Shown here piece after piece: positions 52,277-60,148 of a stretch of DNA of 64,000 nt; within the stretch, counting starts at the first letter, position 1; each line of letters begins with the position of its first letter. Position numbers and translations under genes: made by a program. The DNA is taken from contig JAZUCL010000017.1 of the NCBI GenBank assembly GCA_045639125.1, positions 1-64,000 on the forward strand. The letters run 5' to 3'. Origin of the DNA: JAZUCL01 sp045639125 (GTDB taxonomy: Bacteria > Bacillota > Clostridia > Oscillospirales > QAMX01). The notes below the pieces were generated by a model that was not told the DNA's origin, searched no databases, and saw only the letters and a list, made by a program, of their open reading frames with translations.

Positions 52277-53026
52277 ATGGTAATAGATATTCACGCACAC
52301 ATTTGGGCTGGACGCTACGAAGAAGACAAAGAATTTCTTATGAAGTCAATAGAGATGTATGACATCGAAAAAGTGTATATTTCGGGACTTAAGAGTTACA
52401 TCTCTGACGTTGAAGAAGTTGACGAACTCAACGAAGAAGTCTATAAATTCATGCGTGAACAGCCTCGTCATATTGGCGGTGCTGTATATGTAAACCCCAA
52501 AAATGCAAATGTAATGGACGTTATCCGCCGTGCCTGTGAGGATCGTGGTTTTGAAATAATCAAATTGTGGTGCTGCACAACTGCCGATGACGTAAGTGTT
52601 GATCCAATAATGGATTACGCTGAGGAAAATGGTATCCCTGTACTTTTCCATTCATTTCACAAGGCTACAAAGCAAGTGGAAAACGAATCTACAGGCATTC
52701 ACGTTGCACGTATTGCTCGCCGTCACCCAAAAACAAAAATCCTTATGGCACATCTGGGCGGTAATGCCTATGATGGTATCCCTTCCATTCGTGATTGTAA
52801 AAACGTCTGGTGTGACCATAGCGGCTCAATATTTCATGGTGACGATATCAACTACACTGTTGAGCAAATTGGCGTAGAGCGTCTTTTATTGGGTTCTGAT
52901 ATGCCCGGCGGCCCATATCTTATAAATGTCGGTCAGGTTTTAGGTGCCGATTTAAGCGAAGAAGAACGTGATATGATTTTCTATAAAAACGCAAAAAAAT
53001 TGCTGGACAGAAGTTTCAGACTGTAG
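52277..53026 (+). CDS. Metal-dependent amidohydrolase (amidohydrolase_2 family)
   Basis: The 249-residue TIM-barrel protein has the metal motif His6-X-His8 (DIHAHIWAG), FHSFHK in mid-sequence, the AHLGGNAYDG histidine and the LLGSDMPGGP aspartate. It probably hydrolyses or decarboxylates a small ring or amide compound; the substrate is unknown. ATG with AAGGAG. It is followed after 11 bases by a related gene in which these ligands are gone. Confidence 0.85.
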   Translation: MVIDIHAHIWAGRYEEDKEFLMKSIEMYDIEKVYISGLKSYISDVEEVDELNEEVYKFMREQPRHIGGAVYVNPKNANVMDVIRRACEDRGFEIIKLWCCTTADDVSVDPIMDYAEENGIPVLFHSFHKATKQVENESTGIHVARIARRHPKTKILMAHLGGNAYDGIPSIRDCKNVWCDHSGSIFHGDDINYTVEQIGVERLLLGSDMPGGPYLINVGQVLGADLSEEERDMIFYKNAKKLLDRSFRL

Positions 53027-53037
53027 GGAGTAAGAAT

Positions 53038-53805
53038 ATGAAGAAATTAGACTTCAACTGTTTTTGTGGCAACTGGCCATTTAATAAAGTACGTTATAAC
53101 ACTTTCAAAAAACTTTCCGAACTCCACAGCCGTTTAGGTATTGAGGGCGGTTTTGTTTCATCTTGTGAGGCGATTTTCTATCAAGATCCCTATGAAGCAG
53201 AGAAAGACCTTGCTGCTTCCATTAAAGGCACAAACTACATGCAAGCACAGATTATAAATCCCAAATTGCCCGGTTGGAAAGATGATTTGAATCGCGGTGT
53301 GAATGAACTGTCAATTAAGGCTGTTCGTCTTATGCCCGGTTTTCATGATTATCTGCTTACTGATGACATAATGGACGAACTGATAGAGGCTCTACGTGAG
53401 TACAAACTCCCCATGATAATAACGTTGCGTATGAAAGATGAGCGTTCTACATGGATGATTCACCCTCGTACAATCGAACTATCTGAACTATGTTCTTTCC
53501 TTGAAAAGACAGAAGATATTATCACTATCGTTGCAAATATCCGTACGGCACAGACGACAGCATTACACGATCAGTTTAATAAGCGTTTCAATCTTTTTGT
53601 AGATACGTCAGGCTTAAAGGACGGCAAATTCCCAATAGAATCAATTTGGCAAAGTCCAACGCGTGAACATCTTATCTACGGCTCACTTGCTCCCATTCTT
53701 GAACCACACTCTACTGCATTGCTTGTAGATGCTGCTGATATCGGAAGTGACGCAAAGGAAACTATATATTCCGGCAACGGAATTATGGAACTTTTAGAAA
53801 TGTAA
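53038..53805 (+). CDS. Amidohydrolase-like paralogue lacking metal ligands
   Basis: The 255-residue protein aligns with the preceding gene over its length, but the ligand positions are changed. The HxH is N-C-F in DFNCFCGNW, the mid-barrel HxxH is replaced in IITLRMKDER, the AHLGG motif by VANIRTA and the GSDMPG motif by YGSLAPI. It looks like a catalytically dead partner, possibly forming a heteromer with the active neighbour. Confidence 0.75.
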   Translation: MKKLDFNCFCGNWPFNKVRYNTFKKLSELHSRLGIEGGFVSSCEAIFYQDPYEAEKDLAASIKGTNYMQAQIINPKLPGWKDDLNRGVNELSIKAVRLMPGFHDYLLTDDIMDELIEALREYKLPMIITLRMKDERSTWMIHPRTIELSELCSFLEKTEDIITIVANIRTAQTTALHDQFNKRFNLFVDTSGLKDGKFPIESIWQSPTREHLIYGSLAPILEPHSTALLVDAADIGSDAKETIYSGNGIMELLEM

Positions 53806-53811
53806 TATAGT

Positions 53812-53843
53812 AAAATCGCAGTTGACATTCAACTGCGATTTTT
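53812..53843. terminator. Bidirectional terminator
   Basis: AAAATCGCAGTTGA pairs with TCAACTGCGATTTT with a CAT loop, followed by a T run. Confidence 0.85.
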
Positions 53844-53848
53844 GTTCG

Positions 53849-54016
53849 TTACCGAAGAATATCTGCTACGCTGTCGGCAAGTTCTCCCACAAATTTCATA
53901 CCCTTACCAAGTGTTGAACGGCGGCACATAGTCTTTTTCTTTGGCATCATAGTATAAACGGCACCTGATACAGCCATACCAAATAACGCACCTTTAATAA
54001 ACCCACTTGTACACAT
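53849..54016 (-). CDS. Small protein with one hydrophobic helix
   Basis: A 55-residue reading frame starts with an ATG at 54016 preceded by AAAGGTG with 7-base spacing. It has a Gly/Ala-rich hydrophobic stretch (about 8-22, FIKGALFGMAVSGAVY), a basic middle (MPKKKTMCRR) and an amphipathic end (GELADSVADIL). It resembles YtxH-type small membrane-associated proteins in form only. Terminator hairpins at both sides support a separate transcript. Confidence 0.65.
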   Translation of the reverse strand: MCTSGFIKGALFGMAVSGAVYTMMPKKKTMCRRSTLGKGMKFVGELADSVADILR

Positions 54017-54140
54017 TTTAATTCACCTTTCCTCAAATATTTGTTTTAGCCTCATTTGTAGTATACCCAAAACGAAATTATAAGGACGTGGTATATACTT
54101 GAAATTATGTTTTATTTAAGAACTCTCTGACTTTGACGCA

Positions 54141-54170
54141 AAAACCGACAACTAAGAAATTGTCGGTTTT
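54141..54170 (-). terminator. Terminator after the XRE/membrane gene pair
   Basis: AAAACCGACAA pairs with TTGTCGGTTTT with a short loop, downstream of the membrane protein gene on the minus strand; T-rich on both sides. Confidence 0.7.
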
Positions 54171-54202
54171 TAATATTTATTAACTTACGTCTGTTAAGTC
54201 AA

Positions 54203-54619
54203 TCAAAAACGCTTTTTAACAAAGAAATATGATAACCAATATATTAAAACAACAACGCATATGTTATATGAAAGAAAATTTACCAATTCTGATTTGTTTG
54301 CAAACGAAAGTGCAACAATAACTATGCCGTTAAGGATGATATATATATTAAATGCAATACTTTTCGCACTGTTCATTATAAAAATATTTCTTTCATCATT
54401 TTCCTTAATCTCTTGCTGTTTGAGAAGTGTTTCATTTCTGAGCACAGTAAAATATTTTCTAATCTTTGCTATTGCACAAACTACAAATGCAAGTCCCATA
54501 CCTGAAAGCAGATCATTTTCCGTCCTGATTATGAATTGTGCAATAAGCATTGACAAACCAATAAATAAATAGCATAAATAAATATACAATCTCTTTTGTA
54601 GTTTTCTCTTAAACGTCAT
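54203..54619 (-). CDS. Small membrane protein paired with an XRE regulator (DUF2178-like)
   Basis: The 138-residue protein has four membrane helices in two pairs (about 12-50 and 85-132) joined by a charged loop with KENDERNIFIMNSAKS. This layout and the adjacent small XRE regulator are typical of DUF2178-like pairs in Clostridia. The start ATG overlaps the regulator stop (TAATG), so translation is coupled. The function is unknown. Confidence 0.7.
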   Translation of the reverse strand: MTFKRKLQKRLYIYLCYLFIGLSMLIAQFIIRTENDLLSGMGLAFVVCAIAKIRKYFTVLRNETLLKQQEIKENDERNIFIMNSAKSIAFNIYIILNGIVIVALSFANKSELVNFLSYNICVVVLIYWLSYFFVKKRF

Positions 54620-54819
54620 TACATATCCTCCTCAAAAATAAAAATATCTTCAATTTTCACACCAAAGTATTTAGCAATCTTAAATGCCAAAATTATAGAC
54701 GGATTATATCTGCCATTTTCCAACGAACCTATCGTTTGACGTGATACACCTACTTCTTCTGCTAAAACCTCCTGCCCTATTTTTTTCTCTTTCCTAAATT
54801 CTTCCAAACGATTCTTCAC
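54619..54819 (-). CDS. Small XRE-family regulator
   Basis: The 66-residue protein is a single Cro/C1-type HTH (IGQEVLAEEVGVSRQTIGSLENGRYNPSI). It probably controls itself and the coupled membrane gene. The start is GTG at 54819 with AGGAGG six bases upstream. An in-frame ATG further upstream includes the ribosome site itself and is unlikely. Confidence 0.85.
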   Translation of the reverse strand: MKNRLEEFRKEKKIGQEVLAEEVGVSRQTIGSLENGRYNPSIILAFKIAKYFGVKIEDIFIFEEDM

Positions 54820-54927
54820 ACGGCACCTCCTAAACATAATGGAAAGTTTGCTTTCCATTACAAGTATAATATATGAATTACAAAATGTCAAGTACACTTT
54901 CCATTTATTTGCGGGGCGTTGCGTATA

Positions 54928-54963
54928 AAATCCCCGACAGCAATAAAAGTTGTCGGGGATTTG
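54928..54963 (-). terminator. Terminator after the YgjV remnant
   Basis: AAATCCCCGACA pairs with TGTCGGGGATTT, with T-rich sequence on the minus side. Confidence 0.7.
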
Positions 54964-55017
54964 TGTATAACGTTATGTAGATGGTAATACAGTGTTACAA
55001 AGAGTAATTAAGTGTAT

Positions 55018-55545
55018 TTATTGTAACTTTGACACACGTTTTTCTTCGATTTTGAATTTTATAATTGCTACAACCGTAATAACAAATTCAATTCCATAGG
55101 ATATAGCAGAAGAAATTGGAGCATTGATGAGTAAATTATATGCAACTGCAAGTGCGTGGGGTATTAACACAATCTTTCTCATAAGTTTTATATTGCGAAT
55201 GGCAAACGTAACTGCATACATACAAGAAGAAATTAAATACAAAACATCCCATACTGAAGCACTTGGCAAAATAATACAGTTTACTATTATAAAACTCAAA
55301 ATCGTTGCACCGCACAACGCAATAATCATATATGCAGGAACTTCTTTGTCCTTTTTCTCATAAGTATAGCAAATCAATCCACGTGCAATTCCTATTGAAA
55401 CGGAAATCATTGTAAAGAAAGATCCTATAAGTAGATACGACACTGCCAAAAATACATTGCCGGTTAGTTGAAATATTAAATAATACCTTTTAGTCTTAAA
55501 AAAATAACTGACACAAGGTAGTTTCCAATAAGACAGTATGAGAAC
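55018..55545 (-). pseudogene. YgjV-family membrane protein, 5' end missing
   Basis: The minus frame encodes a YgjV-like protein: FQLTGNVFLAVSYLLIGSFF, GIARGLICYTYEKKDK and IRNIKLMRKIVLIPHALAVAYN. Family-like sequence runs upstream past the only possible start (TTG at 55449, no ribosome site) to about 55540. There it turns into sequence that does not look coding and has no start codon. The first helix and the start therefore seem to have been lost, probably where the neighbouring mobile segment was joined. Confidence 0.6.
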
Positions 55546-55593
55546 ATTACTGGCATAGGGTAGCTGCCGTACAGGAGTGCGACAAGAAAAATT

Positions 55594-55632
55594 GGCGATA
55601 CTTGGTTTTCACAACCAGGTATCGCCTTTTTC
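55594..55632 (+). terminator. Terminator at the left edge of the mobile segment
   Basis: GGCGATACTTGGTT pairs with AACCAGGTATCGCC (one G-T pair), followed by TTTTTC on the plus strand. No plus-strand gene ends before it, so it may have come in with the element. Confidence 0.7.
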
Positions 55633-55671
55633 TATCTTTAACAGAATGTTTGAATCTTATTGGAGGTACAT

Positions 55672-56037
55672 ATGATGCAGGAATTGAACTATATCCGTTG
55701 CGGCGATTACCATATTCCCGATATTCGTTTGCCAGAAGAAACCAGACCTATTTGTCGTTGGGGACGGTTGCACAGGGATTATCTTGAAGAACATCACCCT
55801 ATCCGCTTTAACGACCTTGTTCTCAGCGGCGAACTGTGGACTTATATGGCTGACGTGAACGAGCAGGTACAGAACCGTCTTGAACTCATTATCGAGCAGA
55901 TGAAAGCATCTGAGGGCGTAACAGAGCGTATGAAGCAGCGAGATCAGATGGCATTGGTTGGAGCTATGAACAGCATCCGTAATCGTGCAGAGGAGATTAT
56001 TCTGCGTGAGATGATCTACGAGGAGGATGCGGTATGA
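55672..56037 (+). CDS. TnpV-family transposon-encoded protein
   Basis: The 121-residue protein matches TnpV: GDYHIPDIRLP, IGRWG-like RWGRLHRDYLEEHHPIRFNDLVLSGELWTYM, and the tail NSIRNRAEEIILREMIY. These small proteins are found in conjugative and mobilisable transposons of Firmicutes; their function is unknown. ATG at 55672 after GGAGG. It overlaps the next gene by 4 bases. Confidence 0.88.
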   Translation: MMQELNYIRCGDYHIPDIRLPEETRPICRWGRLHRDYLEEHHPIRFNDLVLSGELWTYMADVNEQVQNRLELIIEQMKASEGVTERMKQRDQMALVGAMNSIRNRAEEIILREMIYEEDAV

Positions 56038-56297
56038 GAATCCTTGAAGAATTTTGGTACGGCAACATCGAGCCAACCGAGTATGACACATCCTCTTGCA
56101 AAGAATACAGGAAGCTGCTGGAACTGATTTGCAGGAATGAAGAAAAGCTCAAAGCCACTTTGACGGACGAGCAGAAAGAGTTGTTTGAGAAATACAACGA
56201 TTGTGTGCGTGAATATCAAACGATCACAGATTGTTTGATATTCCAGAATGGTTTCAAACTGGGCGCAAGAATAATGTTGGAAGTCATGGAAGAATAA
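56034..56297 (+). CDS. DUF6809-like small protein of conjugative elements
   Basis: The 87-residue protein begins MRILEEFWYGNIEPTEYD, the start typical of a small family (DUF6809, from memory) that follows TnpV genes in conjugative elements. The middle is a charged helix (NEEKLKATLTDEQKELFEKY). The start overlaps TnpV by 4 bases. A strong terminator follows. Confidence 0.8.
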   Translation: MRILEEFWYGNIEPTEYDTSSCKEYRKLLELICRNEEKLKATLTDEQKELFEKYNDCVREYQTITDCLIFQNGFKLGARIMLEVMEE

Positions 56298-56312
56298 CGG
56301 AACATATAGCGT

Positions 56313-56352
56313 AGCGCCCATCGGTAAAGTTCTGACCGATGGGCGCTTTTTT
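56313..56352 (+). terminator. Terminator of the tnpV operon
   Basis: A 13-bp stem AGCGCCCATCGGT/ACCGATGGGCGCT with a 9-base loop is followed by TTTTTT. Confidence 0.88.
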
Positions 56353-56398
56353 GTTTTATCCGCGAAAACGTGACGATAAGAGTGGCAATATTTTACGT

Positions 56399-56869
56399 TT
56401 AGAAACTCCATCCTTCTTTCTCGCATAATCCCAAAATATCAACGCAAGCAACACCCAGACTATTACATACAAATGGAATCTTTTTTTGTCCGGTTTTGTT
56501 TTCTTCCGTAATAACAGTAAGACCGTACTTCATCGCAGTTGCAATGAGAAAGGCATCTCCAGAGGACTTCACCTGCTTGAAGTCAACAAGTTGAGGGTTG
56601 GATGTTACGACTTTTTTCACATTCTCTTGCACTTCATCGTCAATGGGCAAAACATCTCCCTGCAGCCCAACAAACCACTTCTTCAATGCATCGTCGTTTA
56701 CTTCCTCAATAATTTCAGAGCACGTAACAATACGCTTTTGCGAAATCAATTCGTCGATATGCTTCCAAAGCGTTTTGTTGATTGTGCGGCGGTGAGGCTC
56801 ATTGTCTTTTTGCGACAAGATGGAAGATGTATCAATGATATACTTAACTTGTGGCGTGTTATTTACCAT
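56399..56869 (-). CDS. PIN-domain protein (DUF4411), likely toxin
   Basis: The 156-residue protein has a PIN fold: the first acidic residue in IIDTSSIL, then EIIEEVNDD, SGDAFLIATAM and ITEENK. PIN domains are metal-dependent RNases and common TA toxins. ATG at 56869 with GGAGGTG. It overlaps the HTH-peptidase gene by 7 bases, forming the DUF4411 plus ImmA/IrrE-type pair seen in many genomes. Confidence 0.85.
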   Translation of the reverse strand: MVNNTPQVKYIIDTSSILSQKDNEPHRRTINKTLWKHIDELISQKRIVTCSEIIEEVNDDALKKWFVGLQGDVLPIDDEVQENVKKVVTSNPQLVDFKQVKSSGDAFLIATAMKYGLTVITEENKTGQKKIPFVCNSLGVACVDILGLCEKEGWSF

Positions 56870-58044
56870 TTCGACACCTCCCACATAAACTTGTCAATAT
56901 GGTTTTGTTTTACACCCAAATACCGTGCAACATCCTGCTTATCAAAATACCCCTCTCTAAATCCATGATAGAACGTCTTGCAAAGAGATGAGCTGTTCTG
57001 GTCAATTACCTCGCGGGAAATATTTCGAGGGATGGTTTTTCCGGTAATTCGTCGATATTCCCGCATTTGTTCTCGCTCATTCTCAAAGGCGGTCCGGATG
57101 GTTGCCATCAAAGAAGAGTACTGAGCTTGTGAAATCTTTTTGGCATCAAGAAGTCTCCTGCAAACCACTTCTTTGCTTACTGAAAACTTGGCTGCAATAG
57201 TTTCCACCATATCAAGGTCGATTTCGTCTGCCGTATAGCTTCCAAGTTGCTTAAGCAAATTAGCCTTGGGAACAAGAACTTCCCCGGCAACGGCATTGCA
57301 AAACACCTCTTCTTTTTGCGCTGAAAAAGAACTCAGCATTTCATTACACACGGCGGAACTTCGCTTGATGAGATGAACCAATTCGTGAATAATGGAAAAT
57401 GTTTTTGCCGGATATCGGTCCTCATTATTTAAGCCGATCATCGGGAGAACATCATCATAAATTGCAAAGCCACGAACAATTTCAGTGTCAATCCCTGTAA
57501 AACAATGCACGAATACGCCCGCTTCCTCGGCTGCATTACGAATAAACAAATACAACTGCCGAGCACTCGGACATTTATACTGTAACTCTGAAGTCAAGCA
57601 CAGTGCGTTTCGGATTGTCCTCGCCCATAAGCTAATATCATCGGTCCCATTTATCGAGATTGAAAAAGTAGGAATTGTTTCTTTCAATGCCTTCTTTGAT
57701 TCGATCAGCAACTCCCGTGCACTCAAAATATCTGCAATGGCCAAATTAAGAGCGCTGTTATCAACTGATGCGTCAGGCAAGGTTCGTAAATTTCGCATCT
57801 GGGGCAAATGTTTTACATTGATATCCGAAAAATTCATATATAAGCCCGCAAAAGGAATCCGATAGCATTTAGCGATAGCTTTCGCCTGATTGATTGTTGG
57901 GAACTTTCCAGAGGCTTCATCTTCCCACTGCGCAACTTTTGCTTCCGGGAGCTTTGTCATCCGAGTAACATAGTCGAATGACACCGCCTTTTTTTCACGG
58001 ATACATCTCATGGTTTCTTTGTTGATACGAGCATAAATGTACAT
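56863..58044 (-). CDS. HTH plus ImmA/IrrE (DUF955) metallopeptidase-like protein
   Basis: The 393-residue protein has an N-terminal XRE-type HTH (about 15-65, KLPEAKVAQWEDEASGKFPT), a helical middle and a DUF955 domain with the zinc motif HELVH (about residue 225) and EVFCNAVAGEVLVP. Such proteins act as antitoxin or as regulators cut by their peptidase part. Coupling with the PIN gene suggests a toxin-antitoxin-like module. Confidence 0.87.
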   Translation of the reverse strand: MYIYARINKETMRCIREKKAVSFDYVTRMTKLPEAKVAQWEDEASGKFPTINQAKAIAKCYRIPFAGLYMNFSDINVKHLPQMRNLRTLPDASVDNSALNLAIADILSARELLIESKKALKETIPTFSISINGTDDISLWARTIRNALCLTSELQYKCPSARQLYLFIRNAAEEAGVFVHCFTGIDTEIVRGFAIYDDVLPMIGLNNEDRYPAKTFSIIHELVHLIKRSSAVCNEMLSSFSAQKEEVFCNAVAGEVLVPKANLLKQLGSYTADEIDLDMVETIAAKFSVSKEVVCRRLLDAKKISQAQYSSLMATIRTAFENEREQMREYRRITGKTIPRNISREVIDQNSSSLCKTFYHGFREGYFDKQDVARYLGVKQNHIDKFMWEVSKW

Positions 58045-58080
58045 TTTCTCACCCCCTATGTATTAGTGCTTATGCGGAAC

Positions 58081-58899
58081 TCATTTTTTGTTCTCTATCT
58101 TCTCTTTCAACATGTCAAACTCCTGTTTGCGTGGAACATGCTCTAACCGCATAAACGCAAGTAAGCACATTTGATAGACTTCATCATACCACGATTCCAG
58201 TTGCTCTTTGGTCAAATCTCCTATAGGTTTCTTGTACTTTGGACCAGCTGGATCTACATTGTTGTGGCGAATATTGAAGTTATTAAAAGTGTAAAATAGG
58301 TCACTTGCAAATTTTTTATCGATAGTTTCAAGTTCGTCCCTTTTAGGCTCAAGTAAATCAGCAAACACAAGTAGCGTTTGTCGCTTGCTTTCAAGATTGC
58401 CTTTCATCGAATGGTGGTTGTAGGCAATAATTTTGTACGACGAGGCTCCTGGGATTAATTCTGATTCGGATACTGCAATTGCGGCATTATCTTTCGGAAC
58501 AAAAATGGTAAAACCATCTTCCGAACATTGAATGTAACCGATAGCTTCTATAACTTTGTTAATCTGTTGCAAATAAAAGGATTTATTTATCTGTCCAAAG
58601 AAGTAGTGGTCCTCAAAATGTAAAACAAAGTTATAAATGTACTCGCAAAAAGAAACGAGATAATCTATGTTAAATTTTTTTGGTTGTTCTTCAAAACGGA
58701 ATCCATGCACTTCATCAAATTCGCCAAGGTCGAGGCATGTCCCACGAAAAAAGAATCCTTCAAAATTTAAGGAAATTAAATCTGCTAAAGATTTTCCATA
58801 ACGAGGATCTTTGCCGTAAAAAAGGTCATAAAGTTTGGAGTACTCTTTTTTAAGATCAACTTTTCCTTCCTTGAGAACTTGTGCAAAATTTCGTCGCAT
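58081..58899 (-). CDS. Unknown protein, possible abortive-infection type
   Basis: The 272-residue soluble protein is not recognised. The second half has a helical segment SKRQTLLVFADLLEPKRDELE and DLFYTFNNFNIRHNN, a pattern seen in HEPN-like and abortive-infection proteins, with an R-H pair that could belong to an RNase site. Its place between a TA-like pair and a restriction system supports a defence role, but this is inference. ATG at 58899. The 164-base gap before the nuclease gene holds nothing recognised. Confidence 0.6.
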   Translation of the reverse strand: MRRNFAQVLKEGKVDLKKEYSKLYDLFYGKDPRYGKSLADLISLNFEGFFFRGTCLDLGEFDEVHGFRFEEQPKKFNIDYLVSFCEYIYNFVLHFEDHYFFGQINKSFYLQQINKVIEAIGYIQCSEDGFTIFVPKDNAAIAVSESELIPGASSYKIIAYNHHSMKGNLESKRQTLLVFADLLEPKRDELETIDKKFASDLFYTFNNFNIRHNNVDPAGPKYKKPIGDLTKEQLESWYDEVYQMCLLAFMRLEHVPRKQEFDMLKEKIENKK

Positions 58900-59063
58900 A
58901 ATAAATCACCTCATTCCGTTACGGGTTGTCCGCTTGTGAGCAAAAGGGCAATCCCTCGTACACAGTATTTATCACTGATGCAATCTTTTCTTTTTCTCTT
59001 GACATCAGCCGTTCCAGTTTTTATCCCAACACACAAGAGGACGAAAACCAAACAAAAATAGGA

Positions 59064-60137
59064 TTATTTGTCAAGAATATTAAATAATTCTGAGTTTGCT
59101 ATATACCCAAATCGTTTCCCATAGTTTCCGATATATGATGTTGCATAAGCTGAAAGCTGTGTGTATTTTTGGTCTTCGGTTGACACGATGCGCATTTCGT
59201 AATCATATTCTGAAAGGCGCGTGATAAGGGCTAAGTCGTTTTCTTTGGCTTTCTTTGTGTATCTAAAAGCACCTGTTCCCAGACGAAAATCGAGGTTGTT
59301 GTCTGCCTCAAAGGTAACGCGAGCTTCTTGTACCAAGTTCAAATCAATGTAATTCATGTTAATGATACAAGAGAAAGTATTCTTAGTACCTCGAGTATTT
59401 TTTATTGTCAAAGCAGGGAAAAAGTCAAATGTACCCTTGCTCAGCCAAAAATATTGCGTTCCGAGACCGGCTTTACTTCCGGGGTCGGCTTGAATGCGAG
59501 CAGTATCAGAATGGCTCAATGTAATCACCATTGTAACTTCCTGCGATTCATCAATCTTGGTTGTGCCGTGAACCTCATCATACAACAATGTCCATGCAGG
59601 ATCTTTCTTTTCTGCAACATCTGCTGCACTAAGTTGATGAATATCCCATTTCTGCTCGGAAATGCTTTTGACGAACTCGGTCCAAGAGAAGTTCATTTCC
59701 TGAATATGCTCTTTTTCCACTCGTATTGCAGCTTCTGCATTTTGAGACATGCCAGGACCCGTAAAATTTCCAGAAGTGACTACCAATTCTTCGTCATCTG
59801 GCGTTTTATATCCATAGCATTTTGCGTGTAAAAGACGTTTGCGGTTTACAATATTAACTTCTGCTCCACACTCTAAAAGAGCCTCAACTACTTGAATGCT
59901 GCTCAATCTTTGAGCTGTGCTTCCGCCAATGTACGCAACTATCTTACCTCCACTTTGGACGTGGCGAGTGAAATACGGATAGAACCGAACACCACCGTTA
60001 TAGTTTGCGAAGCCGGAAATGATGTAAAGCGTACCAGCGCCAACGGCGTGATCTTTTATCCACATATTATCCAAGAGCTTAAGCAACGTAGATGCGTCGC
60101 CTGTGCGGTATACTCCTGGTTGCAATAAGAATTCCAT
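59064..60137 (-). CDS. BfiI-like type IIS restriction endonuclease (PLD-fold)
   Basis: The 357-residue protein has a phospholipase-D-type catalytic half with His104 and Lys106 in LLHAKCYGYK, Ser122 and Asn124 in VVTSGNFTG and Glu135. The spacing and even the numbering (one less) match my memory of the BfiI active site (His105, Lys107, Asn125, Glu136), and BfiI has almost the same length. The C-terminal half should be its B3-like DNA-binding domain. BfiI cuts without metal ions. Two methyltransferases follow the same arrangement. The target sequence here is unknown. Confidence 0.82.
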   Translation of the reverse strand: MEFLLQPGVYRTGDASTLLKLLDNMWIKDHAVGAGTLYIISGFANYNGGVRFYPYFTRHVQSGGKIVAYIGGSTAQRLSSIQVVEALLECGAEVNIVNRKRLLHAKCYGYKTPDDEELVVTSGNFTGPGMSQNAEAAIRVEKEHIQEMNFSWTEFVKSISEQKWDIHQLSAADVAEKKDPAWTLLYDEVHGTTKIDESQEVTMVITLSHSDTARIQADPGSKAGLGTQYFWLSKGTFDFFPALTIKNTRGTKNTFSCIINMNYIDLNLVQEARVTFEADNNLDFRLGTGAFRYTKKAKENDLALITRLSEYDYEMRIVSTEDQKYTQLSAYATSYIGNYGKRFGYIANSELFNILDK

Positions 60138-60148
60138 GCAGTCCCTCC

